NCBI GenBank assembly: GCA_028023455.1
Contig: JAQFVV010012574.1
Span: forward strand, 2,444,959 to 2,508,958
Source: Epiperipatus broadwayi
Lineage: Eukaryota > Onychophora > Udeonychophora > Euonychophora > Peripatidae
Length of the DNA: 64,000 nucleotides
Reading direction: 5' to 3'
The first letter of the stretch is position 1. Each line of letters starts with the position of its first letter. The notes beneath the pieces were generated by a model. That model was not told where the DNA came from and searched no databases. It was given only the letters and a program-made list of their open reading frames with translations. This document shows, piece after piece, positions 13,660-24,742 of the stretch. A program made the position numbers and the translations under genes.

Positions 13660-13937
13660 TCAAGATTGATAATGATAAAAAACAAATGAAATTATATTCA
13701 AATGTAGAGGTAAAAGTTAATTGTTCTTTATTAAGAGTCACTTTAAACGATTAAAAAAAAAAGAAGGAGGACACTTACCTAAGATTTACAATTATTGTAA
13801 CATCGCACTATAAAACAAATCTGAATCATCCAGAGCTTAGAACGAGTAAACCATCCAGAAAGGCAACCGGAAGCAGACAAAAGTTCAATTAATATTTTGT
13901 CCTTGTGAAAATGCTTTTTTTCACTTTAAATTTAAAA

Positions 13938-14037
13938 ATTTTTTTTTTTCATATGTCATAGGACGTGAACCCACAACCGTCTGCAACCAACTACTTGCTT
14001 GCAAGGCAGGTGCGATGACCTCTCGGCTAACAATGCT
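13938..14037 (-). mobile_element. tRNA-derived SINE, Leu/Ser-like head
   Basis: Read on the - strand this has a box A-like tagccgagaggtcatcgc, a box B-like gggttcacgtcc, and an A-rich tail directly after atgacatatg. The spacing between the boxes is long, as in a tRNA with a long variable arm. It sits about 40 bases beyond the LINE 5' end and is not part of that element. A working tRNA gene is unlikely because of the A tail. Confidence 0.65.
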
Positions 14038-14081
14038 TGGATTTTGTATTTGCAATTGAAAATAAGATACAGTCTTTAGTT

Positions 14082-14750
14082 TTTCTGATGGTTTGTGATG
14101 ATGATGTTCTAGCTGTATTTTTATATTGGACTATTTCCATCATCTAATATGTGTGTTGAATGTCTTTAGAAAAGTTTAATTTTTAGTTAAATATTCCAAA
14201 TGCATTCAACTGTTAGTAATATCACAGCAAACAGGTTAGTATATGCACCAACTGTTAATAATATCACAGCAAACAAATGTTAATAATATCACAGCAAACA
14301 GGTTAGTATATGCACTAACTGTTAGTAATATCACAGCAAACAGGTTAGTATACGCACAACGTTTCGAGAGGTATTTTTCTCCCCTCTTCTTCAGGTGTTG
14401 CAGGATGGCTCAGTTGGTTAGAGCGTTACCTTAAATTTCAATAATCAAGAATCTAAGGACCCAGGTTCGAATCCCATGCTAGTACTGTCACTGGTCAGGC
14501 CAGCAACACCTGAAGAAGAGGGGGGAAAAATACCTCTCAAAACGTTGTGCATATACTAACCTGTTTGCTGTGATATTATTAACATTTGTTTGCTGTGATA
14601 TTACTAACAGTTGGTGCATATACTAACCTGTTTGCTGTGATATTACTAACAGTTGAATGCATTTGGAATATTTAACTGAAAATTTAAACTTTTCTAAAGA
14701 CATTCAACACACATATTAGATGATGGAAATTGTCCAATATAAAAATACAG
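14082..14750. mobile_element. fold-back element F2 with tRNA-like core
   Basis: Identical 13-base repeats acagtctttagtt at 14,069-14,081 and 14,751-14,763 bound the element. The outer arms are inverted repeats of each other (over 100 bp) and match F1 and F3. Inside lie tandem motifs like cacagcaaacaggttagta, then a second inverted repeat (about 14,357-14,401 with 14,503-14,549) enclosing a tRNA-like sequence. The inner arm contains a ctgaagaagagg...ctctcgaaacg stem-loop on the - strand. Confidence 0.85.
14402..14482 (+). repeat. tRNA-like core with box A and box B
   Basis: Box A tggctcagttgg (14,406-14,417) and box B ggttcgaatcc (14,464-14,474) match the RNA polymerase III consensus very well. 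The region between is too long and irregular for a normal tRNA, and the same core occurs twice, head to head, in F3. It is best read as the promoter of the fold-back element. Confidence 0.65.
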
Positions 14751-14934
14751 ACAGTCTTTAGTTGTTTGTTTAGTTAATTATTTACATTTTTAAATGTAAA
14801 CACAGATAAAGAATTCTATTTTTTTTGTCTGGTAGATTACAAAAGACAACAATATATATATAATTAATAAATGATAGTTGAAGATTAATATTAATGCATC
14901 TAGTACAATAGACAATTAAAATACTCTCTAGCCA

Positions 14935-15650
14935 AAGTCTAAGACAATAATTTTTACAAGAAAAAATTTGACCTCTCTCTTATTATCTTGTATAGAGATT
15001 TGTCCGGAATACTTAGGCCAAGAAAAGTGAATATTAAATCAATCATACAATTTATTTTAAAGATATTTTAAATGGATTGATATTATTAATTGATATATCT
15101 GAGCGTTTTCTTAATTTAAACATTATCAACACTGATTAGAAAATATATGATATAAGATGCTTCCAATGCTAGTAATAGATGATAGTTTAAGATTAATACT
15201 GATCCAATCGGTAACTGACTATGTTTAAATCGAGAAGACTTTCAAACATATCAATAATATCAGTCAATTTAAAATATATTTAAAATAAATTATATGATTG
15301 ATATAATATTCATTTTTCTTGGCATAAGTATTTTAGACAAATCTCTATATTAAAAAGTATGGTAATGAAAGAGGTTCACTCTTTTCTTATAAAAATTGTC
15401 TTATATTTTAGCAAGAAAATTTTTCAATTATTTATTGCTCCAGTTGTTTGAGTTATAATCTTGAACTTTTATATACTATTAAACACTGGAAGCATTTTAT
15501 ATACTATATTTTTATTATATGAATCAGTGTTGAAAATATTTAAATTTTTAAAAAAATCTCTCAAACATATCAATTAATAATATCAGTCGGTTTAAAATAA
15601 ATTGTATGATTGATTTAATAATCATTCTTTTTGGCATATTTCACAAAATC
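14935..15650. repeat. Inverted plus direct repeat cluster, ~310-bp spacing
   Basis: A segment at about 14,935-15,105 is the reverse complement, with changes, of about 15,245-15,405; shared pieces include gacaaatctctat and cttttcttataaaaattgtctta. A third, partial copy in the second orientation follows at about 15,545-15,655, roughly 310 bases on. No coding sequence or ribozyme core was recognised. The small open frames at 15,606-15,911 overlap this cluster and look fortuitous. Confidence 0.65.
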
Positions 15651-15655
15651 TCTAC

Positions 15656-16490
15656 TGATGTTATTATTAATAATAATAAGCGGCTACTTGTAAATGAATA
15701 TGACCATTCTAACTTACAAAAGAGAAAATTAAGAAAGATGAGCATGAAAGAAAGAGAGAGAGAAATATTTTGTGATGGCTATACAAACCAATCTGTGAAA
15801 CATATGTTCATATATAGAACAAACTGGTCTCTTTTTCTGTTTACTTGATATTTTATGGTGTTGTTTTCTAATTTCTTCAGAAACTTTATTTTTGAAATAT
15901 TTCAGCATCATGTCTAATTATAGCTCTCCAAGGGTATTATATTTTCTGTGTTATTTTTCTAATGGAAACAACTGATATTGCACTTCTTTACAAGGTTTTT
16001 GAATAATCCTTTTCATGTATATGGGATCTATCTCTCCTAAGACAACTATCTTCAAGTTCGCATAAAACCCTTATATAGAGTCTTGCATTATTCATTTATT
16101 TTATACATTCAATTAATAAGAGATGTTATTTTACAATACTGGACTCAATAATATCACATCAAGCAAGTTGAAGAAGATATTGATTGGTTTTATGGTCTTG
16201 CCATCATACTTTTAAAAAATTATGGTGAATCCTTAAATGAAACTTTTCTAATGCATTTGAATTGTGATGATAAATATCCAGTTTTCACTTCCATGCAATA
16301 AATTTCACATGCACACATATATAATTGAAAGGTGTTATGCACTGTAATTTCTTATTCATTGATCTAAGAATTATTTCATTTAATATCTGTAGATATTCCA
16401 TGATATTAAATCCATACTGTTACTTTATCAAAATCCAGTTATTTTAGGTTGGGTTTACAACAATACAATTAGAAGCAGGAAATATTTAAC
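15656..16490. other. AT-rich DNA, nothing recognised
   Basis: No exon, RNA gene or transposon was seen. Confidence 0.5.
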
Positions 16491-16495
16491 ATGGA

Positions 16496-17200
16496 TACAT
16501 TCAAATATCAGCCTTTTAAGCTAATTGTGCATACGCTTTGCGAGTGTTAATAATAAATGAATACTTTCTCACCAATACAAGATATAGTATTTATGCAGGA
16601 ATAAAAGGAATCCTCTTATTCCTACGACTCAAATGTTTATATATGAGCAAATCTGAAGTACTGGCAAGTAAAGTGTGAGGATGGAACCGTCACTTTAAAT
16701 TACTATATACGATGTCTGAATGAATGACATGGGTGAAATTGTCTAGAATTTACTAAACGTCATTCCAACTGAAACTTAATCATATGTAAATAAGCATTTA
16801 TTTTATATAGCGTATGTTTACAATTGTATACATTCAAATATCAGTCTTATAAGCTAATTGTGCATACACTTTGCGAATGTTAATAATAAATGAATACTTT
16901 TTCACCAATACAAGATATAGTATTTATGCAGGAATAAAAGGAATCCTTTCATTCCTACGACTCAAATGCTTATATATGAGCAAATCTGAAGTACTGGCAA
17001 GTAAAGCATGAGGATGGAACCGTCACTTTAAATTACTATATACGATGTCTGAATGAATGACATGGGTGAAATTGTCTAGAATTTACTAAACGTCATTCCA
17101 ACTGAAACTTAATCATATGTAAATAAGCATTTATTTTATATAGCGTATGTTTACAATTGTATACATTCAAATATCAGCCTTTTAAGCTAATTGTGCATAT
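16496..17200 (+). repeat. 333-bp tandem repeat, two units plus start of a third
   Basis: Units begin at 16,496, 16,829 and 17,162 at tacattcaaatatcag, giving an exact 333-base step. The two full units are nearly identical, differing at a few scattered bases. The third stops after about 35 bases. Nothing reads through as protein. Size and near identity suggest a young duplication or a small non-autonomous element; no hammerhead core was found. Confidence 0.9.
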
Positions 17201-17742
17201 GATTGATTAATAAAATTTCTAGATATATTCTATGAATTGAAATTTCTGATTTTCTCTAAGAAAAAGCCATTTTACATTCCATCAGATAGCATTTTAGTAA
17301 AATATTTATTGAGGCAAATAGCAAAAAATACCAGTTTGAATGAATGAAAATCTGACCTGTTTCTCATAATACAATTATGAGATAAATAAAATAATTTGGA
17401 GGAGGGATAGTATTTTGGATTTGTTTTGAATAAGATCATAAAAAAAAAAAAAATTAGAATTCAAAAGGGAAGTATGTAGATAAACATTTAAGGGCAAATA
17501 AAATGGAACCTTTTTTCATGAAGAAAAATTGATAGTAAATTTAAAATGTTTAAAAAGACATAATCTATAAATAAAAATAGATTAATAAATTAGTGTTTAA
17601 TTTGATTGTTGCAGAAGAAGAATAAACATAGAAGATTTTGCAATATATTAAAATTAATATATAAAAATATTAATTCTAATATTCTCATGGATAAATCGTG
17701 AATTCATAGTATTAGTTCTGGGAGCTTCTGTGGAATAAAAAT
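17201..17742. other. AT-rich DNA, nothing recognised
   Basis: No exon or RNA gene was seen; an A run lies near 17,440. Confidence 0.5.
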
Positions 17743-18010
17743 ATAATAGTTAATAGCTGATGTTTCAATACAATAACAAGTACTTTCCTCAGAGCTTCTT
17801 TCTCAAATCATAAGAAGGTGTGTGATGAGATTTAAAATTATTTTTTATCTTTGTTATTGTCTCCTCATTCTCAACCAATAGAATTTGAGAATGAGGAGAA
17901 AATAACAAAGGAAAAAATAATGATTTTAAATCATTCTTATTATTTGAGAAAGAAGAAGTTCTGAGGAAAATACTTGTTATTGTACCGAAACATCAGCTAT
18001 TTAGTTGTTA
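17743..18010. repeat. Fold-back with about 130-bp arms
   Basis: The left arm ends with cctcattctcaa and the right arm begins with ttgagaatgagg, with about 9 bases between. The arms are imperfect inverted repeats out to agctgatgtttc and gaaacatcagct. Each arm, read outward, contains ctgagga, a short stem-loop and gaaac, a hammerhead-like half-core (right arm, 17,961-17,991). Confidence 0.8.
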
Positions 18011-18948
18011 TCTATATATCTAAACAGTCGTGGAAGAATTGGAATAAATGGATAGGGAGTTTATTACAGGTTCATAATTATGAGAGATGAGAAAAGAGAA
18101 CCGACAAGTTGGTTAGAGAAAAGGAAATAGAATAATGGAAAATGAATAAGACTCAAAAAGGTTGGTACAAATAAAAGATTTTGACCTGAAGTTGTTGGAA
18201 ATAACTAATTGTTGATGTTTATTTATGAGTGGTTACTGTTACTGGTTATGTATTAACACTAGAGAAATCTTGATGTTATTTGGAATAATACTGAGTATAT
18301 TAAGAGAAAGATGTAAAAATGAGATAAGAATTTGTTCTGTAATTAGTTTTCTGTGTGGAAGTGGGAGATAGAATATAGAATGTCCATTTTTGGAATGATA
18401 TATATTGAAAGAGGAATTAAAATAAGTTGTATAGACAGCAATAGAAATGTAACTGTGTAGAAAATAAAAAGGTAGATTTTTTAGTATAGGCCACTGCGAA
18501 AATAATAGCAAATATAAGAAGAAATTTTGAAATTAGCCAAGCAGATTTTAGTAAAATGAGATAGAAAAATGGAAAATTTGTCAGTGTTAATACTATGATT
18601 TGCTAATTATAGATCGAAAGGAAGTTGCCAATGGAAAGAAGTTTAAAATAGTATAAAAAGTTTTCTAAAGGAAGGAATGTATAACTTTATTAAATGGATT
18701 TTTATAATATGAATTATCAGAAATTCTGATATCACCTAAGGAAAAGTTATTTTAGATCACATTATGTCACGATTTTTCTGAAGAAAACTATTGTAATGGT
18801 GATAAACAATTGAAATGTTGTTTTTTAATATTGTAAGTTTTTTATATCTAATTATTTGACACACACACACACACATGTATATTACATTGACATACAAAGA
18901 AATAATTTGTATCTATAATTAACAAGTTTACTTTTTCATTTTTTTTAG
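18011..18948 (+). other. Likely intron upstream of the receptor exon
   Basis: It is AT-rich with an AC microsatellite at 18,857-18,877, and ends in a pyrimidine-rich run and AG at 18,947-18,948. No upstream exon was recognised in the window. The 90-codon frame on the - strand is unconvincing. Confidence 0.5.
18947..18948 (+). other. Probable splice acceptor
   Basis: A T-rich stretch of about 20 bases ends in ttttttag directly before gaaagatgac. It lies 42 bases before the chosen start codon. The intervening bases contain an ATG closed at once by an in-frame stop. Confidence 0.6.
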
Positions 18949-18990
18949 GAAAGATGACATCATTTTCTTAAAAGCTGTTTTTGCTTATCC

Positions 18991-19888
18991 ATGGCTACAG
19001 AGTCTTCTACAAATGGGATAAAATCATCAAATATAGATACAGGAATATTTCATAGTGCTTTATTAAACGATGTTTTAGGAACTGTCACTATTCCTGACAG
19101 AGAAGCTGTGGCAAATGAACTGACAAATGATTATATGGCACCATTTTTTGATAACATTACCAGTGTCAAAAGTGAAACAAATGATTCTTTTATGCAATCT
19201 TCCGGTGATTTATTTGATATTAGTAAGAGTTATGCCAAAGATTTGGTCGACAAATTGGAAACTAATACAGATCATGGAAAATTTACATCAATCTCGGTGT
19301 CTAATAAGGACAATAAACCAATTACTAATGGGTCAGTATTAAATAGATATAAAAATAGTCAGTATTCTAGAAAAAGGCGTTTTAGTGCTGATAATGTTTC
19401 AGATGTTGAACATCAAATTGTATTTGAAGATCTTTCTGAAAGTAACCAGTCCCTTTTTGACTTGAGTGCTTCTCATTCCATTGGTAATCTTTTACCTCCA
19501 AGACAAATCGATGATTATGTTGATCCTCCTCTTAATACCAAAGATGAATTTCAAGGGGAGAATTGTTCAGAAGTATCTTTACCCGGTGTTGTAGGTTCAG
19601 TAAATAAAACTATTAGTCTTAGACTAGATGATCCAAACAATCAATTAGATATATCCAGACAAGCTATTTTAGGCCAACCGTGTCCTATCTGTGGAGATAA
19701 AATCTCTGGGTTTCATTATGGCATCTATTCTTGTGAAAGTTGTAAAGGTTTTTTTAAAAGGACGGTTCAAAATAAAAAGAACTATATGTGCATGCGAGGT
19801 AATAACTGTGTTGTATCTATGGTCACCAGGAAAAAATGCCCGGCTTGTCGTTTCCACAAATGTCTCAATACTGGAATGAAATTAGAAG
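18991..19888 (+). CDS. Hr39: NR5-type nuclear receptor, HR39-like: first coding exon with DNA-binding domain (partial)
   Basis: This exon encodes 299 residues plus one base of the next codon. Residues 1-230 are an acidic, Ser/Asn-rich N-terminal region with a basic patch SRKRRF near 130. Residues 231-296 form a complete two-finger DNA-binding domain: Cys 231, 234, 248 and 251, then Cys 267, 273, 283 and 286. The P-box CESCKG (248-253) is the NR5 type, which reads extended monomer half-sites of the AGGTCA kind. Details such as GFHYGI and RKKCPACRF point to HR39 (NR5B) rather than FTZ-F1, from my memory of the family. The exon ends in MKLE at GT (19,889), phase 1, so the next codon would start with G, as the family's Ala requires. 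The start at 18,991 has an A at -3? No: the preceding bases are tcc, so context is modest, but earlier ATGs are closed quickly. The ligand-binding domain is not found here. The product would act in the nucleus as a transcription factor. Confidence 0.93.
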
Positions 19889-19894
19889 GTAAAC
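19889..19894 (+). other. Splice donor of the receptor exon
   Basis: gtaaac follows attagaag. Reading through would add only four residues before a stop, while splicing here gives the family-typical phase 1 junction after MKLE. Confidence 0.85.
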
Positions 19895-20700
19895 ACTTTT
19901 AGAATATGTTATTATACTTGATATTATTAATTGAAATATTTATGACATCTTTTTTAATAATTAGAAATGCTAATTTTTGTAATAAGTGCATGTCATATAT
20001 GAAAATATTTATTTCTGTAAAAATTTCTTCAATATCTTTTATAAATTATTTATTTTTAAAAAATATATTTTTAAAATTTTATTAATTGTTAAAATTATGG
20101 TGGTTAAAAATAGCATTAGTTATTATGATTCAGTTTTATGTTTAAAATTATGAATATATATTTCCTTAATTCATTTTTTTTATACATATACATGTAAAAA
20201 AGATTACTATCTCAAATTAGTAAAGTTGCTATAAAAATTAATATTTTTCAATATTTGAATAATTAGCATTTTAAAAATATTTTAAATATGTCAAAATTTA
20301 AATAATACATTTACCTTTAAAATAAGCAACTGCTAATAAGCAGATCACATCAAAAGGTTCAAACTTTATATATAAAAAGAATAAATGCTCTATAATCTAA
20401 ATTGCTTAAGGTTCAGGGGTATACAATATAGTAGTTTTTTTTAAAGAAAAAAAAACATGTTTAAAATGTTACCTTTAACTTTGAAGTGAGATGCTTAATA
20501 TTTTAATTATATAGTGGAGTCCTTTACAATGAACACAATTAAATGTATGTCTTTAAGGATAAATTAATCCTAATTCATAGCCCACAATAAAGTTAGCATA
20601 CAATGCAATTATTTAAACAGAAAAAATACAATACAAAATCACATACATGTGTAATGTACTTATGAAATTAATTTTCTGTATTTGACTCTTATACACTGTA
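19889..20700 (+). other. Start of the downstream intron of the receptor gene
   Basis: AT-rich, without a recognisable exon. I looked for a continuation encoding the conserved basic R-x-DR-x-RGGR segment that follows the fingers in NR5 receptors and did not find it downstream. Confidence 0.6.
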
Positions 20701-20704
20701 CCAT

Positions 20705-21172
20705 GCTGTTTAAATTAAAGAGGTTTATTTAACTTCTTTGTATCAATAATTTCAGTCTCTGTGGTCACGTTGCAATCTTTAGTGTCCATATAAATATATT
20801 GAGCCATAAATAAAGATGGGAGGAATTTCCACCTTTACTGCTAAAAGGAGGTTGCCTTGACAACAGATTAATATTGTTAATTGTTATTGATATTGGAATT
20901 GTTTACATGTTGACTGATTTTAATGATTACTTATAAACCTATCTAGCTTTGAACATTATTGCACTTATTATTTAAGTAATACATTGTTGGAGTGTAATTT
21001 GAAAGTTATAATTGTAGTTTGAATGTTATAATTGACTATTTATTAATATGAATTCAGAATAGGTTATATTTATCTGCTTAAATGGGTTTATTTAAACTTC
21101 GTTGTATCATTAATTTCAGTCTCTGTAGTCAAGTTGCAATCTTTATAGTGTTTATATAAATAAATTAAAAAA
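20705..21172 (+). repeat. Dispersed repeat G, with ~90-bp direct repeats 370 bases apart
   Basis: The segment holding ttcagtctctgtggtcacg and gttgcaatctttagtg (about 20,713-20,800) recurs with changes at about 21,083-21,170. Between them, aataaagatgggagg and tgacaacagatt match a second genomic copy at 31,350-31,500. It may be one and a quarter units of a ~370-bp tandem element. No ribozyme core or frame was recognised. Confidence 0.7.
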
Positions 21173-21265
21173 TAACCAACAAATAGTCTTCTATTTTAAA
21201 AGTAATCCATTAATTTTAATATATATATACAGCAAACCACACACAAACTTCTTTATAAATCTTGA

Positions 21266-21343
21266 TTTTTTTTCCCCTCATGTGTCATTGCATCAGTGGG
21301 GAAGAGAACCCGCTAACCTGGGACAACTGCTTTTAAAGCAGCT
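21266..21343 (-). mobile_element. SINE fragment in a PLE tail
   Basis: Read on the - strand: gctgctttaaaagcagttgtccc, split here as the SINE body, then a box B-like gggttctcttcc, cattgacaca-type 3' end and an A tail. It matches the SINE at 30,533-30,627 and 56,350-56,450, but lacks the box A end. It interrupts the tail of the PLE fragment at 21,344-21,840: the flanking ttataaagaagtttgtgtg also follows the other PLE copy near 30,700-31,315. Confidence 0.7.
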
Positions 21344-21840
21344 ATTATAAAGTACAAAAGTATACCCCAATGTTTCGACTACATTCTTATATAGTGTTTA
21401 TCAAGGAACAACTAAAAATATATATAAAAAACAATAAATACAAATATTCCATTAAGCATATAACAAATAAAATATCTTTTACCTTAAAGCCCTTCTACCG
21501 GACAATCTTAACTTTTCATTACATTAATTTTTTTTTATATCTTTTTTAAAATAATCTCCTGTAATTATTTAATTAAATGAATCTATTATTCTCCTTTTTT
21601 GCAATTAACATTCTTTCATTACAAATCTCATTCCATTGATATAAATTCCTTCTTTTATAATTCTTTCATAATATAATCTAATACATTCTAAAGGTTCTAT
21701 TTTAAAATCTTTATGTTTAAATTTACTCATATGACCATAAACTGAAAAATTTTTACTATTTAAATGCTGTTTTAATCTTGTTGCAATTCTTTGTAGTTCC
21801 AACATGAGATATTTCTTTATCATCTTTGAATAGTTCAATG
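21344..21840 (-). pseudogene. PLE fragment: C-terminal GIY-YIG endonuclease and 3' tail
   Basis: The frame at 21,605-21,838 reads ATRLKQHLNSKNFSVYGH, then CIRLYYERIIKEGIYIN, the C-terminal half of a GIY-YIG nuclease as fused to Penelope-like reverse transcriptases. The upstream part is frameshifted; the matching fragment at 30,030-30,200 reads GTTKNKLATRLKQHLN in one frame. Downstream on the - strand is a tail with ccttgataaacacta, a small stem and tcgaaacattgg (about 21,370-21,405), the same kind of stem-loop plus GAAAC found after other PLE copies here. No reverse transcriptase domain remains in this copy. Confidence 0.8.
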
Positions 21841-21985
21841 GTTTATTTTGTTAATAAAAATATTGAAAAAATGAATAATAGAATAAGGTTAAATAAGAAT
21901 AATAATACTATAATAGAAAATAATTTATGTTGGTTTCAATGTTTCAAAAGGTTTATTTATTAAAATTAGGAAATTATTTAATATG

Positions 21986-22084
21986 ATTACTATACAGAAA
22001 AAGAATCAGAATTAAAACCAATTCTTTTTTATGTTGCACTTCAAGTATACAATAGTCAAATATGTTTAAAAATACATATATATA
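21986..22084. repeat. 99-bp direct repeat flanking a PLE, left copy
   Basis: Nearly identical (one difference seen) to 24,743-24,841, 2,757 bases away, with the PLE coding region between. Penelope elements are often flanked by long direct repeats (pseudo-LTRs), and that is the likeliest reading. Confidence 0.8.
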
Positions 22085-22230
22085 AGCAACAAATATTACA
22101 AATTATAAAATTATCATAGAAAAGCCTTTTTCGGCAAATTATGTTTTTTGCCCTTTTCAATATGTCTCCACGATTTAAAGCACATACAGCGACATCTATA
22201 TCAATACATGAGAGAAGACAGATAAACAAA
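22082..22230. repeat. Dispersed repeat H, copy 1
   Basis: The sequence from ataagcaacaaatatt through tctccacgatttaaag to acatctatatcaatac is repeated almost base for base at 29,834-29,972. In both places it lies next to PLE material. Read on the - strand it gives an open 62-codon frame, but I recognise no protein. Confidence 0.8.
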
Positions 22231-22333
22231 TGGACATCTGACATGATCTATTATGTGATTTTTTTCCCCCTAAATTCTACTACAAAATTATTCTGTTATA
22301 TATATTGAATGGATATATATCCACATATATTAA

Positions 22334-24540
22334 TTAATTAACTATCCATTCTTTATCCATTAACCACTTATTATTTAACTTAATGGATGTTTTGTATATA
22401 TTCATACAGTTGTTTTTATTATACATGATATAGTTTGTTTCATATATTTTACGTCTATCAACATTTTTAATATAATCAAGAACACTTATATTATCAATAC
22501 AATTTATTTTATGTCCATACTGCAAATAATGAACATATAACGCAGATCTATCATCTTTCCTAGCAATAGCATCATTGTGTTCTTTAGCTCTTTCTCCCAA
22601 TTGCTTTGATGTCTGGCCATAGTAAACCATATTACAAAAATTACATCTAATTTTATAAACCATTCTTCTCTTATATTTTATATCATCTTTCATCCTACAA
22701 TTAGTTATCAATTTATCCAAATTTTTGCTATTAGCCCATCCCACATTAATGTTTTTATCTATATAATTTTTACTTTTTTTATTTAATATATTATATACAG
22801 TAGGCAAATATGAAATTTTTATCCATTTCTTTTGTTTATTAGTCCTACATCTATTATTATTATTCGTGCTATTTACCCCATATTGTGAAAATATATTGTC
22901 AATACTATGCACTGCATATCCATATCCCATATATGTTTGTTTAAATTTATCCTTCTGTAACATAGCAATATTTCTATCTGTATTAAATCTATCATTCTTA
23001 TATTTAAAATTCTTAATTACACTCATCTTTTGTATCCATGGTTGTTTTGAATCAATTGATATAATTTTCCTTAATTTATAATCTTTAATAAAATGCTTAA
23101 TTATAATATCATTATTTTGATTTAAAATAATTTCAATATCTAAATACCTTATTTCATTATCAATTTCTTTCATAGTAAATCTAATATTATCAACATTATT
23201 ATTAAATTGTTTATATAATTTATATATTGCCCTCTTATTACCAATTATCAAACTATCATCTACATATCTAAAATAATGTAGTACTTCTTTTTTAATTATA
23301 CTGCCTTTTATAATATTGATTTCCATATCATTAATAAACATAGATGCCATAAGCCCACTAATCGCGCATCCCATTACCCATCCCTTATTTATACTCCAAT
23401 ATTCATTATTATATTTAAAATATAAACTATTATTTATTAGGTTCAATGCTTCATTTATAATACTAATTATGCTATCATCATTGATATATAGAGATAAAGC
23501 CTTTATGACGATACTAATACTTTTAATTCTAGGGATACTAGGGTACATCGATTCTATGTCCATCACAAAGATACTGTGGTTTCTATTTATATTCATCATA
23601 TTTAATTTATCAATAATAGCCTCTGTATTTTTTATACAATATTGTCCCTAACCAATAATATCAGCTATCCATTTGTTTAAATATTTATAAAATTTATGTA
23701 AAATGAAATTGCTAAAATTAAACAATAATCTTAAAGAGTAATCTTTCTTATGCGTTTTTACCTTACAAAATATATATGGGTTCTCTTATGAATTAGGATA
23801 TAAAGAATAATATTGATTATCATTTATAATGTTATTAAGCTTCAACTTTTTTAACAATTTTACATATTTATTTTTTATATTATTTGTAGGATCTTTAGAT
23901 AATCTACTATACCCCTCATTTTTTATTACACTATCTATTTTATCATTATAGTCCTTAGCGTACATTACAACAAAACGACAACCTTTATCTTCTTTACTTA
24001 TTACAATCCCATAGCCATTACATATATATCTAATTTCATTTATTATTTTCCTGTAGTTATAATCCTTGTTAGAAATATTAAGTTCATATAAATGTCTATT
24101 TAAATCACAATGTAATTTCTTTTTTTTCCCGTATGAAATATGTGAATGTCTGTTATAATCCTCTTCTTTATATCTTTGTCTATAAATGGGATAAATGATG
24201 GATTTTACTCAGTAAATTACTTTGTTCACGTGAAAATTTATAATCCGTTAAATTTACAAAATTGACTGAAACATGTTTTTTATATTCCATAGACTTATAA
24301 GATTGCTAAATATTATCATATCTGCATGATTTATTAGTGTAAAATTTATTAATCAGCCATTCCCATTTTTTAGTATATTTAAGATGCATTTTATAATTCC
24401 ATTTATTACGATAATTATTTAAGAAACCTTTGAAATTATCCCAGACATTTATCCTTTTTAATATTGGTTTTATAATTTTATTTAAGCTCTAAATCTATCA
24501 AAACTTCTTTTAAAAATGTAGTATTTTTCATTTATAAAAA
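22334..24540 (-). pseudogene. Penelope-like element: reverse transcriptase with GIY-YIG endonuclease, two in-frame stops
   Basis: The longest frame in the window, 421 codons from 23,599 to 22,334, covers the C-terminal part. Counting from its ATG, FVMDIESMYPSIPR (11-24) and YVDD (112-115) are reverse transcriptase motifs, and residues 314-403 form a GIY-YIG nuclease (VYKIRCNFC, VYYGQTSKQL, R337, EH at 340-341). The same frame continues upstream to beyond 24,000 across a stop at 23,648 and another near 23,790. It gives ISKEDKGCRFVVM, a PLE motif, and PYIFCKVKTHKK, matching the GLPKTHK-type segment. Further upstream, to about 24,540, the frame decays. In life the enzyme copies its RNA at a cleaved target. 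Codon use is extremely AT-rich. The flanking 99-bp direct repeats fit PLE structure. Confidence 0.92.
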
Positions 24541-24742
24541 TTTGCAACAAACAATTCTCCAATTTATATATTAATTTATTATTAATTGAGATCTTCTTAT
24601 TCCTTCTAACAGTTAATTATACATGCTTTAGGGATAACCTTATGTAATTTACAATTATTTAAATATGATAATTGACCTTTTATTTTTTCCATATTTAAAC
24701 ATAATTTAGTTAATTTCTTTACCTTAATCAAATCAAATCGAA

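Larger units (their letters stand above)
7492..13883 (-). mobile_element. Full-length, decayed two-ORF LINE retrotransposon
   Basis: This is a non-LTR retrotransposon inserted on the - strand. Identical 15-bp copies of ttcaattaatatttt lie at 7,477-7,491 and 13,884-13,898, which is a perfect target-site duplication, so both ends are intact. Reading the - strand gives a 5' UTR of about 220 bases, a Gag-like ORF1, an endonuclease/reverse transcriptase ORF2, and a short 3' UTR with AATAAA near the end. Both ORFs carry stops, frameshifts and short tandem duplications, so the copy is dead. The CCHC Gag plus AP endonuclease plus reverse transcriptase order fits the I/Jockey/CR1 side of the LINEs. 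I cannot place the clade more closely. Confidence 0.9.

Noticed and set aside
14402-14482. Genuine tRNA gene
   Set aside because: Box A and box B are good, but the arms between do not form a tRNA fold by eye and the sequence is embedded in a mobile fold-back.
16496-17160. Possible hammerhead (ctgaatga ... gtgaaatt) in the 333-bp unit
   Set aside because: The first strand has an extra base, stem II does not pair and there is no stem I.
22866-23651. Open frames on the + strand across the PLE
   Set aside because: They are antisense shadows of the reverse transcriptase/GIY-YIG frame.
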